Positions 33,957 to 43,252 of a stretch of 64,000 nucleotides of DNA are shown here, piece by piece. The translations under genes were made by a program, and so were the position numbers. Numbering within the stretch: the first letter of the stretch is position 1; each line of letters opens with the position of its first letter. Source of the DNA: Clostridia bacterium (lineage in GTDB: Bacteria; Bacillota; Clostridia; Peptostreptococcales; Anaerovoracaceae); NCBI GenBank assembly GCA_910575405.1, contig CAJTER010000021.1:1-64000 (forward strand), written 5' to 3'. The notes under the pieces are model-generated. The model was not told the DNA's origin. It did not search any database and was given only the letters and a program-made list of their open reading frames with translations.

Positions 33957-34556
33957 TTAAAACAGCTTTTTCAGCGCCTGTTTTACATACTCCTCAGCGG
34001 TTTGACATTCTTCTTTCACCGCCGCAAGGGCATTAATCGCTTCACTTCTCGTATACCCAAGCGCTATCAGAGCGCTGGCGGCTTCTGCTTTGCTGTCCTG
34101 CGTTCCCTCCTGCACGCCGTCTTCAAAGCCCTGCGGGAAAGCTGCCTCCTCAAGGCTTCCGAACTTGTCTTTTAGTTCCAGGACAATGCGCTCCGCTGTT
34201 TTTTTGCCAATTCCGTTGGCCCTGGTCAGAGTTTTGAAATCTCCCATTATAATGGACTGATGCACTTCCCGCAGGGGCATAGCCGATAAAATAGCAAGAG
34301 CCGCCCTGGCGCCGACACCACTTACAGTAATCAGCTTGCGAAATGTATCAAGCTCTTCCCGCTCCCCAAATCCGTAAAGGCTCACATCATCTTCCCGAAC
34401 CATCATGGCCGTATATACAGTAATTACCTCCCCTTCCTTTGCCAGATAAACGCTGGAATTTGCCGGAACCGACAGCTCATATCCGAGTCCTCCCGCTTCC
34501 ACCACAATGCTGCCTTCCAGCTTCATAGAAAGAGTTCCTTTTATGTAATGAAGCAT
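33957..34556 (-). CDS. ruvA: Holliday junction helicase subunit RuvA
   Basis: 199-residue DNA-binding subunit that targets RuvB to four-way junctions. N-terminal OB fold (MLHYIKGTLSMKLEGSIVVE), helix-hairpin-helix pairs (LITVSGVGARAALAIL and LTRANGIGKKTAERIVLEL), and a C-terminal UBA-like domain. Follows ruvC by one base. Confidence 0.95.
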   Translation of the reverse strand: MLHYIKGTLSMKLEGSIVVEAGGLGYELSVPANSSVYLAKEGEVITVYTAMMVREDDVSLYGFGEREELDTFRKLITVSGVGARAALAILSAMPLREVHQSIIMGDFKTLTRANGIGKKTAERIVLELKDKFGSLEEAAFPQGFEDGVQEGTQDSKAEAASALIALGYTRSEAINALAAVKEECQTAEEYVKQALKKLF

Positions 34557-34557
34557 C

Positions 34558-35061
34558 TTAACCTCCTATTATCCGTTTGAGACGGTTGCGGCTGCCCGCC
34601 GAATGTCCGTGGCATACTGCCGCAGCAAGGGCATCAGCTGTATCATCCGGCTTTGGAACCTCCTTCAGGTTGAGCAGGGTCTTTACCATGAGCTGAACCT
34701 GTTGTTTTTCCGCTCTTCCATATCCCACCAGAGCCTGTTTGATCTGCAGGGGTGTATATTCTGCTATCTCAAGACCCGAGTTAGCACACGCCAGAACGGC
34801 CACGCCTCTTGCCTGTCCCACCAAAATGGCTGTCTTTGCGTTTGTATTAAAAAACAGCTCTTCAACAGAAGCAACGTCCGGCTCATATTCCAGGATCAGT
34901 TCCATCAGCGAATTGTACAGAATCTTCAGCCTGTCTGGCATATCTGTCTTTGCATCTGTTGTAACCGCGCCATAGTCGATAGCTTTAAAACGGTTTCCTT
35001 TCATTTCAACGATCCCATAGCCTAAAATCGCATACCCAGGATCGATTCCAAGTATTCGCAT
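34558..35061 (-). CDS. ruvC: Holliday junction endonuclease RuvC
   Basis: Resolvase of 167 residues with acidic catalytic residues in [12 protein letters not shown] (Asp7), VASVEELFF and [14 protein letters not shown]. Heads the ruvC-ruvA-ruvB-queA operon and is divergent from argR. Confidence 0.95.
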   Translation of the reverse strand: MRILGIDPGYAILGYGIVEMKGNRFKAIDYGAVTTDAKTDMPDRLKILYNSLMELILEYEPDVASVEELFFNTNAKTAILVGQARGVAVLACANSGLEIAEYTPLQIKQALVGYGRAEKQQVQLMVKTLLNLKEVPKPDDTADALAAAVCHGHSAGSRNRLKRIIGG

Positions 35062-35223
35062 AATCCCTCCCTGCTTTCATGATGCATATTCATATAGTAT
35101 ACCACACAAACATACGTTCCGCAATTCTGAAATGCCATTTTTTCCTGTGGCATTTTTCTAAAACTGATGGTATAATTATAAATGTATAATTTTAATTCAT
35201 CATGCATAATAAAGGAGCGTATC

Positions 35224-35673
35224 ATGCGTTATTCAAGGCAAAATAAAATTTTGGAATTAATTGAGCAGTATGAAGTGGAAACACAGGACAAGCTGGCTTC
35301 TCTGCTGAAGGAGTTCGGCTATGATGTAACACAGGCTACAATTTCCAGGGATATTAAGGAGCTGCATCTAATCAAAACGCTGTCTTCCACAGGAAAATAT
35401 AAATATGCAGCAGCAACGAGTATGGAAGGCCCTATTTCGGATCGTTTTGTAAATATATTCAGAGAAACCATTAAAACAGTCGATTCTTCAGGGAATATCG
35501 TGGTGGTCAAAACCTTGTCCGGATGCGCGAACGCTGCGGGAGAAGCCATTGACTCTCTGGGTTTTCCGCATGTAATCGGCTCTGTTGCCGGTGATAACAC
35601 GCTGATGATCGTCATTGATAATCCGGACAACACACCGAATTTTTTAAAAGAGTTTAATGAAATGCTTGGATAA
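35224..35673 (+). CDS. argR: Arginine repressor ArgR
   Basis: Arginine-responsive regulator, 149 residues. N-terminal winged helix (KLASLLKEFGYDVTQATISR), C-terminal oligomerization and arginine-binding domain ending GSVAGDNTLMIVI. Start 35,224 has AAAGGAGCG; an extended TATAAT lies near 35,171. The AT-rich leader (about 35,176-35,215) could hold operators but no clear ARG box is seen. recN follows after 14 bases, a common pairing in Firmicutes. Confidence 0.94.
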   Translation: MRYSRQNKILELIEQYEVETQDKLASLLKEFGYDVTQATISRDIKELHLIKTLSSTGKYKYAAATSMEGPISDRFVNIFRETIKTVDSSGNIVVVKTLSGCANAAGEAIDSLGFPHVIGSVAGDNTLMIVIDNPDNTPNFLKEFNEMLG

Positions 35674-35687
35674 GGGGTAAGAAACAT

Positions 35688-37307
35688 ATGCTTTCTCATA
35701 TCAGTATTAAAAATTTTGCAATTATTGAAAATGTGGAAATTGATTTTCACGAAGGCTTAAATATTATTACAGGCGAAACCGGAGCCGGTAAATCCATCGT
35801 CATTGAAGCAGTAAGCCTTGCCCTTGGAAGCCGCGCGGATACGGCGTTCGTACGTTCTGGTACAGATAAAGCGATCGTACAGCTCGTCGGTACTTACCGG
35901 GGTGAAGAATACGTCATTACAAGAGAAGTTTCTGCTGCTGGAAAAAATTTGTGCAAAATCAACGGTGAAATTGTAACCCTCAACCATTTGAATTTGCTCT
36001 GCCGAAAGCTCGCGGATATTCACGGTCAGTATGATCACCAGTCTCTGCTGAATCCGGACTATCACATCAAGCTCATCGATCTGTACAAGAAGGACGAAAT
36101 CCTTCCTGCAAAGGAAAAAGTATCTGCGATCTTTCATCAATACCGGGATATTTCCTCTAAGCTGAAAAACCTGATTGCCGATGCTGCCGAAAACAGGAGA
36201 CAGCGCGACTTTATGGCATTTGAGCTGGAAGAAATCAAAAACGCGGAGCTGAAGGCCGGCGAGGATGAAACTTTGGAAGAGGAAATCTCTTTGCTTGAAA
36301 ACAGCGAGCATATTTATGAGGGTCTGGCTGGCGCTTACGAGCTGTCCAACAGTGAGGAGTTTTCCGCTCTGGGAAATATGAAAAAAGCGGTAGATCAGAT
36401 CGGTGAAATCAGCGAGTATTCCAAGGAGCTTTCCGAAATCCACCAGCAGATGTCGGATACGTATTACGTGTTTGAAGAGCTGTGCAGCCAGATTCGCGAG
36501 CTGCGGGACAAAACGGTCTTTTCACCGGAAGAGCTGGATCGCTCCATCTCACGCCTTGAATTATTAAACGGCCTCAAGCGCAAGCACAGCACTTCCATCG
36601 AAGGTCTCATTGCCTACGGAAAAGAGCTGTCCGAAAAGTTGGATCAGGTCGAAAATTTAGATGCCATGAAGGATGAGCTCACTTCCCTGCAGAAAAAATG
36701 CGAAACAGACCTGAAAGCAGCCTGTCAAAGCCTGTCTGGACTTCGCAAAGCAGCGGCAAAGGAGCTGCAGGAAAAGATACTCTCCGAGCTTTCCGAGCTT
36801 AATTTTAAAGATGCAAAGCTGTCCATCGACTTTAAGGAAAGTCCCGACTTCAGCGCAAATGGCACTGATGTTGTAGAATTTATGATCAGCAGCAACAAGG
36901 GTGAAAAGCTAAAGCCCCTGTCCAAAATCGCTTCCGGCGGTGAAATGTCCCGCATCATGCTGGCATTCAAAAAAATCGTCGGAGATTATGATGAAATACC
37001 CACCATGATTTTCGATGAGATCGACGCGGGAATCAGCGGTATTACGGCCAGCATTGTGGGGAAAAAATTAAAGCAGATTGCGGAAAACCACCAGATCATC
37101 TGCATCACCCACCTGCCGCAGATTGCCGCCTTTGGCTTCCACAATTATAAAATTGCCAAGGAGTCCGATGAAAGCAGCACTTACACAACGGTAATTCAGC
37201 TCCGTGAAGATGAAAAAATCCAGGAAATCGCCAGGCTGCTGGGTGGGATCAACATTACAGAAACCACATTGCAGTCGGCAAAGGAGCTTGTTGAGGCCTC
37301 CAAATAA
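35688..37307 (+). CDS. recN: DNA repair protein RecN
   Basis: SMC-like ATPase in double-strand break repair. Walker A GETGAGKS at residues 29-36, central coiled coil, signature and Walker B near the end (ASGGEMSRIMLAFK, MIFDEIDAGISG). 539 residues, complete. Start has AAGGGG upstream. Confidence 0.95.
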   Translation: MLSHISIKNFAIIENVEIDFHEGLNIITGETGAGKSIVIEAVSLALGSRADTAFVRSGTDKAIVQLVGTYRGEEYVITREVSAAGKNLCKINGEIVTLNHLNLLCRKLADIHGQYDHQSLLNPDYHIKLIDLYKKDEILPAKEKVSAIFHQYRDISSKLKNLIADAAENRRQRDFMAFELEEIKNAELKAGEDETLEEEISLLENSEHIYEGLAGAYELSNSEEFSALGNMKKAVDQIGEISEYSKELSEIHQQMSDTYYVFEELCSQIRELRDKTVFSPEELDRSISRLELLNGLKRKHSTSIEGLIAYGKELSEKLDQVENLDAMKDELTSLQKKCETDLKAACQSLSGLRKAAAKELQEKILSELSELNFKDAKLSIDFKESPDFSANGTDVVEFMISSNKGEKLKPLSKIASGGEMSRIMLAFKKIVGDYDEIPTMIFDEIDAGISGITASIVGKKLKQIAENHQIICITHLPQIAAFGFHNYKIAKESDESSTYTTVIQLREDEKIQEIARLLGGINITETTLQSAKELVEASK

Positions 37308-37369
37308 AAAGCCTCAACCGCTTTCTCTGTCATCAGAACGTGTTTTCATTGTTTCTGCAGACACATCTA

Positions 37370-37408
37370 AATAGCAGGGATTTTCGAGTATCCCTGCTAT
37401 TTTATATT
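37370..37408. terminator. Bidirectional terminator between recN and the LRR gene
   Basis: AAATAGCAGGGAT and ATCCCTGCTATTT form a 13-base stem with T-rich sequence on both sides. Confidence 0.9.
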
Positions 37409-37422
37409 TTTTGTCTCTATTT

Positions 37423-39681
37423 TTATTTTACAAGTGCCCTTTTGCCCAACCCTTTGGACTGTAAGAGCCTTTTGTATGTTTTAACTTTTCCTTTTGGCAC
37501 CTTGACCCTTGCGTTTGCAGCCGTCCCTTTGAACGCGCCGGCTCCTATCTTCTTGCTTGTCAGTTTCGCTGTTTTAATCGTAATACTTTCTAAATTCCTG
37601 CAGTTTGCAAATGCGCCATTTTGGATGGCCGTTACCTTATTCGGAATGATAATCTTCGTCACCTTAGTGCAGTTCTTAAAAGCATTTGCTCCAATGATCT
37701 GAACGTTGGAGCCTATTTTGACGTTCTTGATTTTGGAGTTATTTTGGAAGGCATTATCCGCGATTCGGTTTACCTTATACGTCTTCCCTGCAATTTTTAC
37801 AGTTGCTGGAATGATGATGGATGTCTTCCTTTTGTCGGTTGGCTTCTTATAGGTAACCGTTTTGCTGCTTCCTGTCTTTGTTACAACATACGATGCTTTG
37901 CTGTTCTTATCCTGCACCACAGCTCCTGTCTTAATTGGAGCGGGAGTTTCTGGCTTCTCAGTTGGTTCCGCTGCTGTGGGCTGTTCCGGCTCAGTTGGTA
38001 CGATTGGCTCTTCTGGTTCTGTCGAAGGCTCCGTCGGCTCCGTACTCGGCTCAGTTGGCTTGGTCGGTGTTGTACTTGGCCTTGTTGGCGTTACCGTTGG
38101 CCTGGTCGGAGTTACACTGGGCTGTGTTGGTGCTGTACTCGGAGTTGTCGGCATTACGCTGGGAGTCGTCGGTGTAGTCTCCGATGGCTTTTCAGGCCCA
38201 GGGCTGGTGCCGGGGATGTAGTTATAATGCATTGTCGCCTTTGACACTGCTGCTGCCGTATCGCCTATTTTACCTATACGGTTCCACTGCTCTTCGGTGC
38301 CAGTAAAATAAATATCTGTTAAAGGACAAGATGCGAATGCGGCTATTCCAATTGTCGTTATGCTGTCTGGAATTATAACAGTAGTGAATCTGGAACAGGA
38401 AGCAAATGCCCAACTTCCAATGCTTTCCGCTCCCTGCGGGATTTCCACTCTAGGAAGATTTAGGCAATTTTGAAACATACCCTCACCGATGCGGTCTATC
38501 CTTTTGGGCAATGTTACACTCATCAAATAATAGCATTCCGAGAAGAGATTATCGCCCAGCTTTACCTGCTTGCTGCCTGGAGCAAAGGTCGCGCTTGTCA
38601 TTTTCTGGCATTGAAAAAATGCAGCAGCTCCCACTTCCCCAATACTGGCAGGGAGGGCTATGGAGGTGAGACTCATGCAAGATCGGAACGCATTTTGACC
38701 GATTGATTCCACTCCTTCGGAAAGAGTCACGGAGCTAAGATTTTGACATTGGCAGAAGGCACTGTCACCGATGGTTTTCACGCTGGATGGAATTGATACG
38801 GAAACAATCGAAGAATCCTGGAACGCGCTGTTTCCAATTGCAGTCACGCTGGAGGAAATCTCTGCACTGAGAACTCCGCAGTTCCAAAAAGCACAGGAAC
38901 CGATGCTGGTTACACCATCGCCTATCACAATCTTACGGATTTGGTCGCTGTAAGAACTCCACGGCTGATCTCCGGCGCTGCTGAAATCCGGCATAGCTCC
39001 ACTGCCGGAGATAGTCATAACGCCCGCTTTTGTCAGGTTCCAGGCAAGCCCTCCATCAAGGGTTCCATTTACAATTGATAGATTAGCATCTGGATCACTT
39101 GGCGGAATGTAGCCTTCCGGATAACGGGTGATGTAATGGCTGGCATCGCGCATCACTTCTTCCTTAGAGATTACCCGGCCCCAATGGACCTTACCTTGGT
39201 GATCCCCGGTGCTGATGTTTCCTTCTGCCACAATCACGCCCGCCTCGCTCACCTCCAGCACGATCACGGTATGGGTGTCGTTATTTACCCGCAGGATATC
39301 GCCGACCTTGATATCCTCAAAGGTAAAACTGCCTGCTGCATACATCCTGGCCGGCAGATTGCCAAAGGCCGCGTCACTGAGTATAAAGGCAAAGGCTACG
39401 CAGCCCACAGCGACGATATTACTCCCATCAAGGGGACCGCCCCGCCAACGGTAATATCCCTTTGAGTCTGAATAAGGTTCATCATTAGTCCAGGGGGTTC
39501 CCTCCTTATACGCATCCTGATCCTTCAGCGCCACCATGGCCTCATAGACTCCCTGCGGGTTGGGCTCCACTGCCGCACTGGCTTCCCGCATATTGACCGG
39601 AACCAGCCATGCTATCATGGTCAGCAAAAGCGCAAATACGGTCACCCTTGTAATTGATTTTTGTTTTAATATTCCTGACAT
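37423..39681 (-). CDS. Secreted BspA-type leucine-rich repeat protein with amidase-like N-domain
   Basis: 752 residues with a signal peptide (about 1-36). Residues 40-190 resemble a papain-like NlpC/P60 or CHAP-type domain: candidate Cys94 in VGCVAFAF, His137 in NDTHTVIVLE, and AEGN after it. Then two blocks of BspA-type leucine-rich repeats (SIGSCAFWNC, TIGDSAFCQC and similar), separated by a Thr/Pro/Glu-rich linker of about 80 residues. A basic C-terminus follows. No sortase motif is seen, so it is secreted or held non-covalently. Catalytic activity of the N-domain is inference. Confidence 0.85.
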   Translation of the reverse strand: MSGILKQKSITRVTVFALLLTMIAWLVPVNMREASAAVEPNPQGVYEAMVALKDQDAYKEGTPWTNDEPYSDSKGYYRWRGGPLDGSNIVAVGCVAFAFILSDAAFGNLPARMYAAGSFTFEDIKVGDILRVNNDTHTVIVLEVSEAGVIVAEGNISTGDHQGKVHWGRVISKEEVMRDASHYITRYPEGYIPPSDPDANLSIVNGTLDGGLAWNLTKAGVMTISGSGAMPDFSSAGDQPWSSYSDQIRKIVIGDGVTSIGSCAFWNCGVLSAEISSSVTAIGNSAFQDSSIVSVSIPSSVKTIGDSAFCQCQNLSSVTLSEGVESIGQNAFRSCMSLTSIALPASIGEVGAAAFFQCQKMTSATFAPGSKQVKLGDNLFSECYYLMSVTLPKRIDRIGEGMFQNCLNLPRVEIPQGAESIGSWAFASCSRFTTVIIPDSITTIGIAAFASCPLTDIYFTGTEEQWNRIGKIGDTAAAVSKATMHYNYIPGTSPGPEKPSETTPTTPSVMPTTPSTAPTQPSVTPTRPTVTPTRPSTTPTKPTEPSTEPTEPSTEPEEPIVPTEPEQPTAAEPTEKPETPAPIKTGAVVQDKNSKASYVVTKTGSSKTVTYKKPTDKRKTSIIIPATVKIAGKTYKVNRIADNAFQNNSKIKNVKIGSNVQIIGANAFKNCTKVTKIIIPNKVTAIQNGAFANCRNLESITIKTAKLTSKKIGAGAFKGTAANARVKVPKGKVKTYKRLLQSKGLGKRALVK

Positions 39682-39745
39682 ATACTTAACAACCTTTCAA
39701 TTTTCAAGTCAGCTGAATTTTGATAATGGTTCACCTTTCGATGCC

Positions 39746-39775
39746 CCAAAAAGGAGCCTGTAGCGGCTCCCCCTT
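39746..39775 (-). terminator. Terminator of the metY-metA transcript
   Basis: Minus strand GGAGCC/GGCTCC stem followed by TTTTT, 40 bases after the metA stop. Confidence 0.85.
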
Positions 39776-39812
39776 CTTTTGTTCATAATATCCTTATGGA
39801 ATCTCAACGTTC

Positions 39813-40730
39813 TCACCGTATCTGCCTCAGATCATACGGGGTACTTTGGTAGACGTAATAATTGAGCCAGTTTGAAAACAGCAGGTTCGCGTGGGCCCGC
39901 CAACGGAACAGGATCTCCTGTTTCGGGTCATCGTCCCGGAAATAATTAGCCGGAACCTTAATATCCAGCCCTTTGTTTACATCCCGAAAGTATTCGCCTG
40001 CCAACGTATCCTTGTCGTATTCCTGATGTCCCAGAATGAAGATCTGACGGCCGTTGTCCGTGGAAATAATATGAGGCCCCACTTCCTTTGACTCTGCCAG
40101 AATCCGCAGCTCCGGATGCTCTAAGATTTCTTCTTTTTTCACCTCCGTATGCCTGGAATGAGGTGCGTAAAACAGAGAGTCAAAGCCGCGAACAAGGGGG
40201 TTGTGCGCCCTTGTTACATTATGCTCAAAGACGCCGAAGACCTTTTTATCCAGCAGGTGCTTGTCAATACCAAAGTAATAGTAGAGAGCAGCCTGAGCGC
40301 CCCAGCAGATAAACATATTGCTGTATACGTGAGTTTTGCAGAACTCAAAGATTTCGCACAGTTCCTTCCAGTAATCCACCTGTTCGTAAGGCATCTGCTC
40401 CACCGGAGCACCAGTCAGAATCATGCCGTCAAAATAGTCGTTCTTGATTTCATCCAGAGTTTTGTAAAAGGTATCCATATGCTCCTGTGAAATGTGGGTG
40501 GAGGCGTGGGAGTCCATCTGCACCAGGGTCATTTCCACCTGCAGCGGGCTGTTTGCCAGAACTCTTGCCAGCTGAGTCTCCGTTGCGATCTTAGTAGGCA
40601 TCAGGTTGACAATGACGATTTTCAGCGGACGGATGTCCTGGGTCATGGCGCGCGCCTGATCAATTGTAAAAATATTCTCTTTCTGCAGCGATTCTGCTGC
40701 CGGTAATTCGTTTGGTATAATTAAGGGCAT
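39813..40730 (-). CDS. metA: Homoserine O-acetyltransferase (MetA family)
   Basis: Activates homoserine for methionine synthesis. Catalytic residues line up with the E. coli enzyme: Cys142 in FICWGAQAAL, His235 and Glu237 in LGHQEYD. Residue 111 is Glu, reported to favour acetyl-CoA over succinyl-CoA, which suits the neighbouring O-acetylhomoserine enzyme. 305 residues, GAGGAG before the start, 20 bases after metY. Confidence 0.94.
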   Translation of the reverse strand: MPLIIPNELPAAESLQKENIFTIDQARAMTQDIRPLKIVIVNLMPTKIATETQLARVLANSPLQVEMTLVQMDSHASTHISQEHMDTFYKTLDEIKNDYFDGMILTGAPVEQMPYEQVDYWKELCEIFEFCKTHVYSNMFICWGAQAALYYYFGIDKHLLDKKVFGVFEHNVTRAHNPLVRGFDSLFYAPHSRHTEVKKEEILEHPELRILAESKEVGPHIISTDNGRQIFILGHQEYDKDTLAGEYFRDVNKGLDIKVPANYFRDDDPKQEILFRWRAHANLLFSNWLNYYVYQSTPYDLRQIR

Positions 40731-40750
40731 TTAATCTCCTCTTTTCCTGC

Positions 40751-42040
40751 TTATTTTACCTTATCCAATGCCTGATCAAAGTCATAAATAATATCTTCAA
40801 GTGCTTCCAGGCCAACAGATACCCGGATGAGGGACGGGCTGATTCCCGCGGCAATCTGCTCTTCCTCGGAAAGCTGTCTGTGGGTGGTGCTGGCCGGGTG
40901 AAGTACGGATGTGCGGATATCTCCTACGTGTACTACAATGCTGGTAAGCTCCAGATTTTCCAGGAACTTTTCACCGGCTGCCTTTCCTCCCTTTACGCCA
41001 AAACAGAGTACGCCGCTTTGTCCCTTTGGCAGGTATTTCTTCGCCAGATCGTAATATTTGTCACCCTTCAGCCCCGGATAGGTTACCCAGTCTACCATGG
41101 GGTGATCCTTTAAATGCTGTGCCAGCTTCAGGGCGTTTTCACAGTGGCGCTCCATTCTGATGTGAAGAGTCTGCAGTCCCTGGTGAGTCAAATAGGCGTT
41201 CATCGGCGCCATGGGGCATCCCAGATCCCGCACTAAAACAGCTGTCAGCCTGGTGCAGAACGCCGTTTCTCCAAACTTTTCATAGAATTTCAGTCCGTGA
41301 TAGCTTTCATCCGGCTCGGTCAGTCCCGGGAATTTTCCAGAAGCTGCCCAGTCAAATTTTCCGCTTTCTACAATTGCTCCTCCTACACAGCTGGCGTGGC
41401 CGTCCGCATATTTGGTGGTGGACTGGATTACAATATCTGCTCCCAGCTCAAGGGGCCTGCAGAGGGCTGGTGTGGCAAGGGTATTGTCTACAACAAGAGG
41501 TACGCCGATTTCCTTTGCCACTTTTGAGAACTTTTCAAAGTCCAGGACGCTGAGGGCCGGATTTCCAAGAGATTCACCAAAAACTGCCTTTGTATTTGGC
41601 CGTGCAAATTTGAGGATTTCCTCTGCCGGAAGTGCCTGATCTACAAAATCCACATCAATTCCCAGGTTTTTCAGGGAAACGCCCAGCAGATTGTGGGTTC
41701 CTCCATAAATATTGGAAGCAGAAATTACATGATCTCCCGCATTGCACAGGTTCAGCACGGTTATCAGAGTAGCCGCCTGACCGGAAGAGGTTGCAATTCC
41801 TGCGCTTCCCCCCTCTAAAAGGGCCATTTTGTTTTCCAGCGCTTTCACCGTCGGGCTCCCCAGCCTGGTATACATAAAGTTGGGGCTTTCCAGATCAAAC
41901 AGTTCCGCTACATCCTTTGAATTGTAGTACCGGTAAGTCGTGTTCTGTACAATGGGCAGCACCTGGGGCTGGCCGCTTTCTGCTTTGTATGCGCCGTGTA
42001 CGCACCGTGTTTCAAATGCAGGTTTTCGTTCTTTTGTCAT
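40751..42040 (-). CDS. metY: O-acetylhomoserine sulfhydrylase
   Basis: PLP enzyme making homocysteine directly from O-acetylhomoserine and sulfide. PLP lysine in STTKYADGHASCVGG; ETRCVHG near the start and SVGLEALEDIIYD at the end are family marks. 429 residues from ATG 42,040, preceded by AGGAG; an open frame to 42,136 lacks support. First gene of metY-metA with its own promoter. No S-box leader is seen. Confidence 0.94.
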   Translation of the reverse strand: MTKERKPAFETRCVHGAYKAESGQPQVLPIVQNTTYRYYNSKDVAELFDLESPNFMYTRLGSPTVKALENKMALLEGGSAGIATSSGQAATLITVLNLCNAGDHVISASNIYGGTHNLLGVSLKNLGIDVDFVDQALPAEEILKFARPNTKAVFGESLGNPALSVLDFEKFSKVAKEIGVPLVVDNTLATPALCRPLELGADIVIQSTTKYADGHASCVGGAIVESGKFDWAASGKFPGLTEPDESYHGLKFYEKFGETAFCTRLTAVLVRDLGCPMAPMNAYLTHQGLQTLHIRMERHCENALKLAQHLKDHPMVDWVTYPGLKGDKYYDLAKKYLPKGQSGVLCFGVKGGKAAGEKFLENLELTSIVVHVGDIRTSVLHPASTTHRQLSEEEQIAAGISPSLIRVSVGLEALEDIIYDFDQALDKVK

Positions 42041-42150
42041 ATATATTACATCTCCTATCTTCATGATTTTTATAAAGGCTTTCCGGTCTGCGGCATATAC
42101 ACCATCCGGCCGGGCAGGGCTGAAGAATTCCTCCAAACTCTCACTGAACT

Positions 42151-42179
42151 ATATTACACTATTTACGTTAAAAAGACAA
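42151..42179 (-). promoter_or_regulatory. Promoter of metY-metA
   Basis: -35 TTGTCT (42,174-42,179), 17-base spacer, -10 TAATAT (42,151-42,156), leaving a leader of about 105 bases that holds GC-rich pairs but no known riboswitch pattern. Confidence 0.65.
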
Positions 42180-42290
42180 GACATCCTGAAAAGTCTGGAA
42201 AGTAAGTTCAGAAAATGGTATGATAAAAAGTAGGTTTTATCGAAAAACCGCAGCAAATACAACGCACAAAACAGAGAGGTGGTTTTATCC

Positions 42291-43214
42291 TTGCTTAACG
42301 GAATTATCAGCGTACTGGTCGTTTTTATCATCCTCAGCGTAGGATTCTTTTTTACAGCAAAACAAAGATGGCCTGAAAATACAAATAAAGTGTTTTCCAT
42401 TACCGTAGTTCAGATTGCCGCGCCTGCCCTTGCTATTGTCAGTATTGAAAATCGTTTCACACCAGAACTTTTGAGACACTCTCTTTGGAATCTGCTGCTC
42501 ATTGCAGTCAGCCTGTTTGCCATGTACTTTACAGGAAAGCTTCTGGCCCGGCTGTTAAAACTGACACCGCAGAAAAGGGCTGTTTTTGAGACGACCTTCA
42601 CCTTTAACAATACCATGTTCATCGGCCTTCCCATCAATCAGATCATATTCGGCCACGACGGACTCCCCTATTTATTTACCTTTTATCTTGTAACCATCGT
42701 CCTCTTCTGGAGCCTAGGGGCCTATGCTCTGTGCAGGGCTTCCGATGCGGGAGGAAAGGCCTTTTCCATAAAAAAGGTATTCAGTCCCGGACTGATAGGC
42801 GTTCTCATCGGCTGTATTCTGGCGGAGCTGCAGTGGCACCTTCCTGTCATCCTGGAGACTTCCCTCACCTATCTGGGGGATATCTGCGTGCCTCTCTCCC
42901 TGCTGGTCATCGGATCGAACCTGGCGTCCTCCATCAAAAAGGGAATGTCAAAAGTAACTCTGGATCAGATTGTGATACTGATTGGAAAATTCGTCCTTCA
43001 TCCCCTGATCATCTGGGGAATCTTTTCCCTGACAGGCACCAGCGGCCTGCCTCTGAAGGTCTTTATACTGACAGCCTCCCTTCCATGTCATGCTCAGACA
43101 GCCATACTTTCTGAATTTTACGATGTGGAAGGCGAATATGCTTCCAGCCTGGTCAGTCTTTCCACGCTGGTCAGTCTCATCACGATTCCTGTATATGCAG
43201 GCATCCTGCTTTAG
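42291..43214 (+). CDS. AEC family transporter (auxin efflux carrier/malonate-type permease)
   Basis: Membrane carrier of 307 residues with about ten hydrophobic segments, family PF03547. Substrate unknown; bacterial members move organic acids. Signatures: FNNTMFIGLPI in the first half, CVPLSLLVIGSNLA and LPCHAQTAILSEFY in the second. Start is probably TTG at 42,291 (MLNGIISVLVVF by family likeness) eight bases after GAGGTGG; GTG at 42,279 overlaps that ribosome site. Confidence 0.88.
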   Translation: MLNGIISVLVVFIILSVGFFFTAKQRWPENTNKVFSITVVQIAAPALAIVSIENRFTPELLRHSLWNLLLIAVSLFAMYFTGKLLARLLKLTPQKRAVFETTFTFNNTMFIGLPINQIIFGHDGLPYLFTFYLVTIVLFWSLGAYALCRASDAGGKAFSIKKVFSPGLIGVLIGCILAELQWHLPVILETSLTYLGDICVPLSLLVIGSNLASSIKKGMSKVTLDQIVILIGKFVLHPLIIWGIFSLTGTSGLPLKVFILTASLPCHAQTAILSEFYDVEGEYASSLVSLSTLVSLITIPVYAGILL

Positions 43215-43252
43215 AAAGGTCTCAGGTTCTTCTATGAAATTTTACGCTTTTA

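Noticed and set aside
35165-35223. ARG box for autoregulation of argR
   Set aside because: AT-rich half sites are present but the spacing does not fit the 18-base consensus.
37960-38200. Short repeated units as a CRISPR array or tandem DNA repeat
   Set aside because: They encode the Thr/Pro/Glu linker of the LRR protein and stay in frame without unique spacers. No CRISPR array was seen anywhere in the window.
42041-42180. S-box (SAM-I) riboswitch before metY-metA
   Set aside because: The leader lacks the conserved S-box core and a following terminator.
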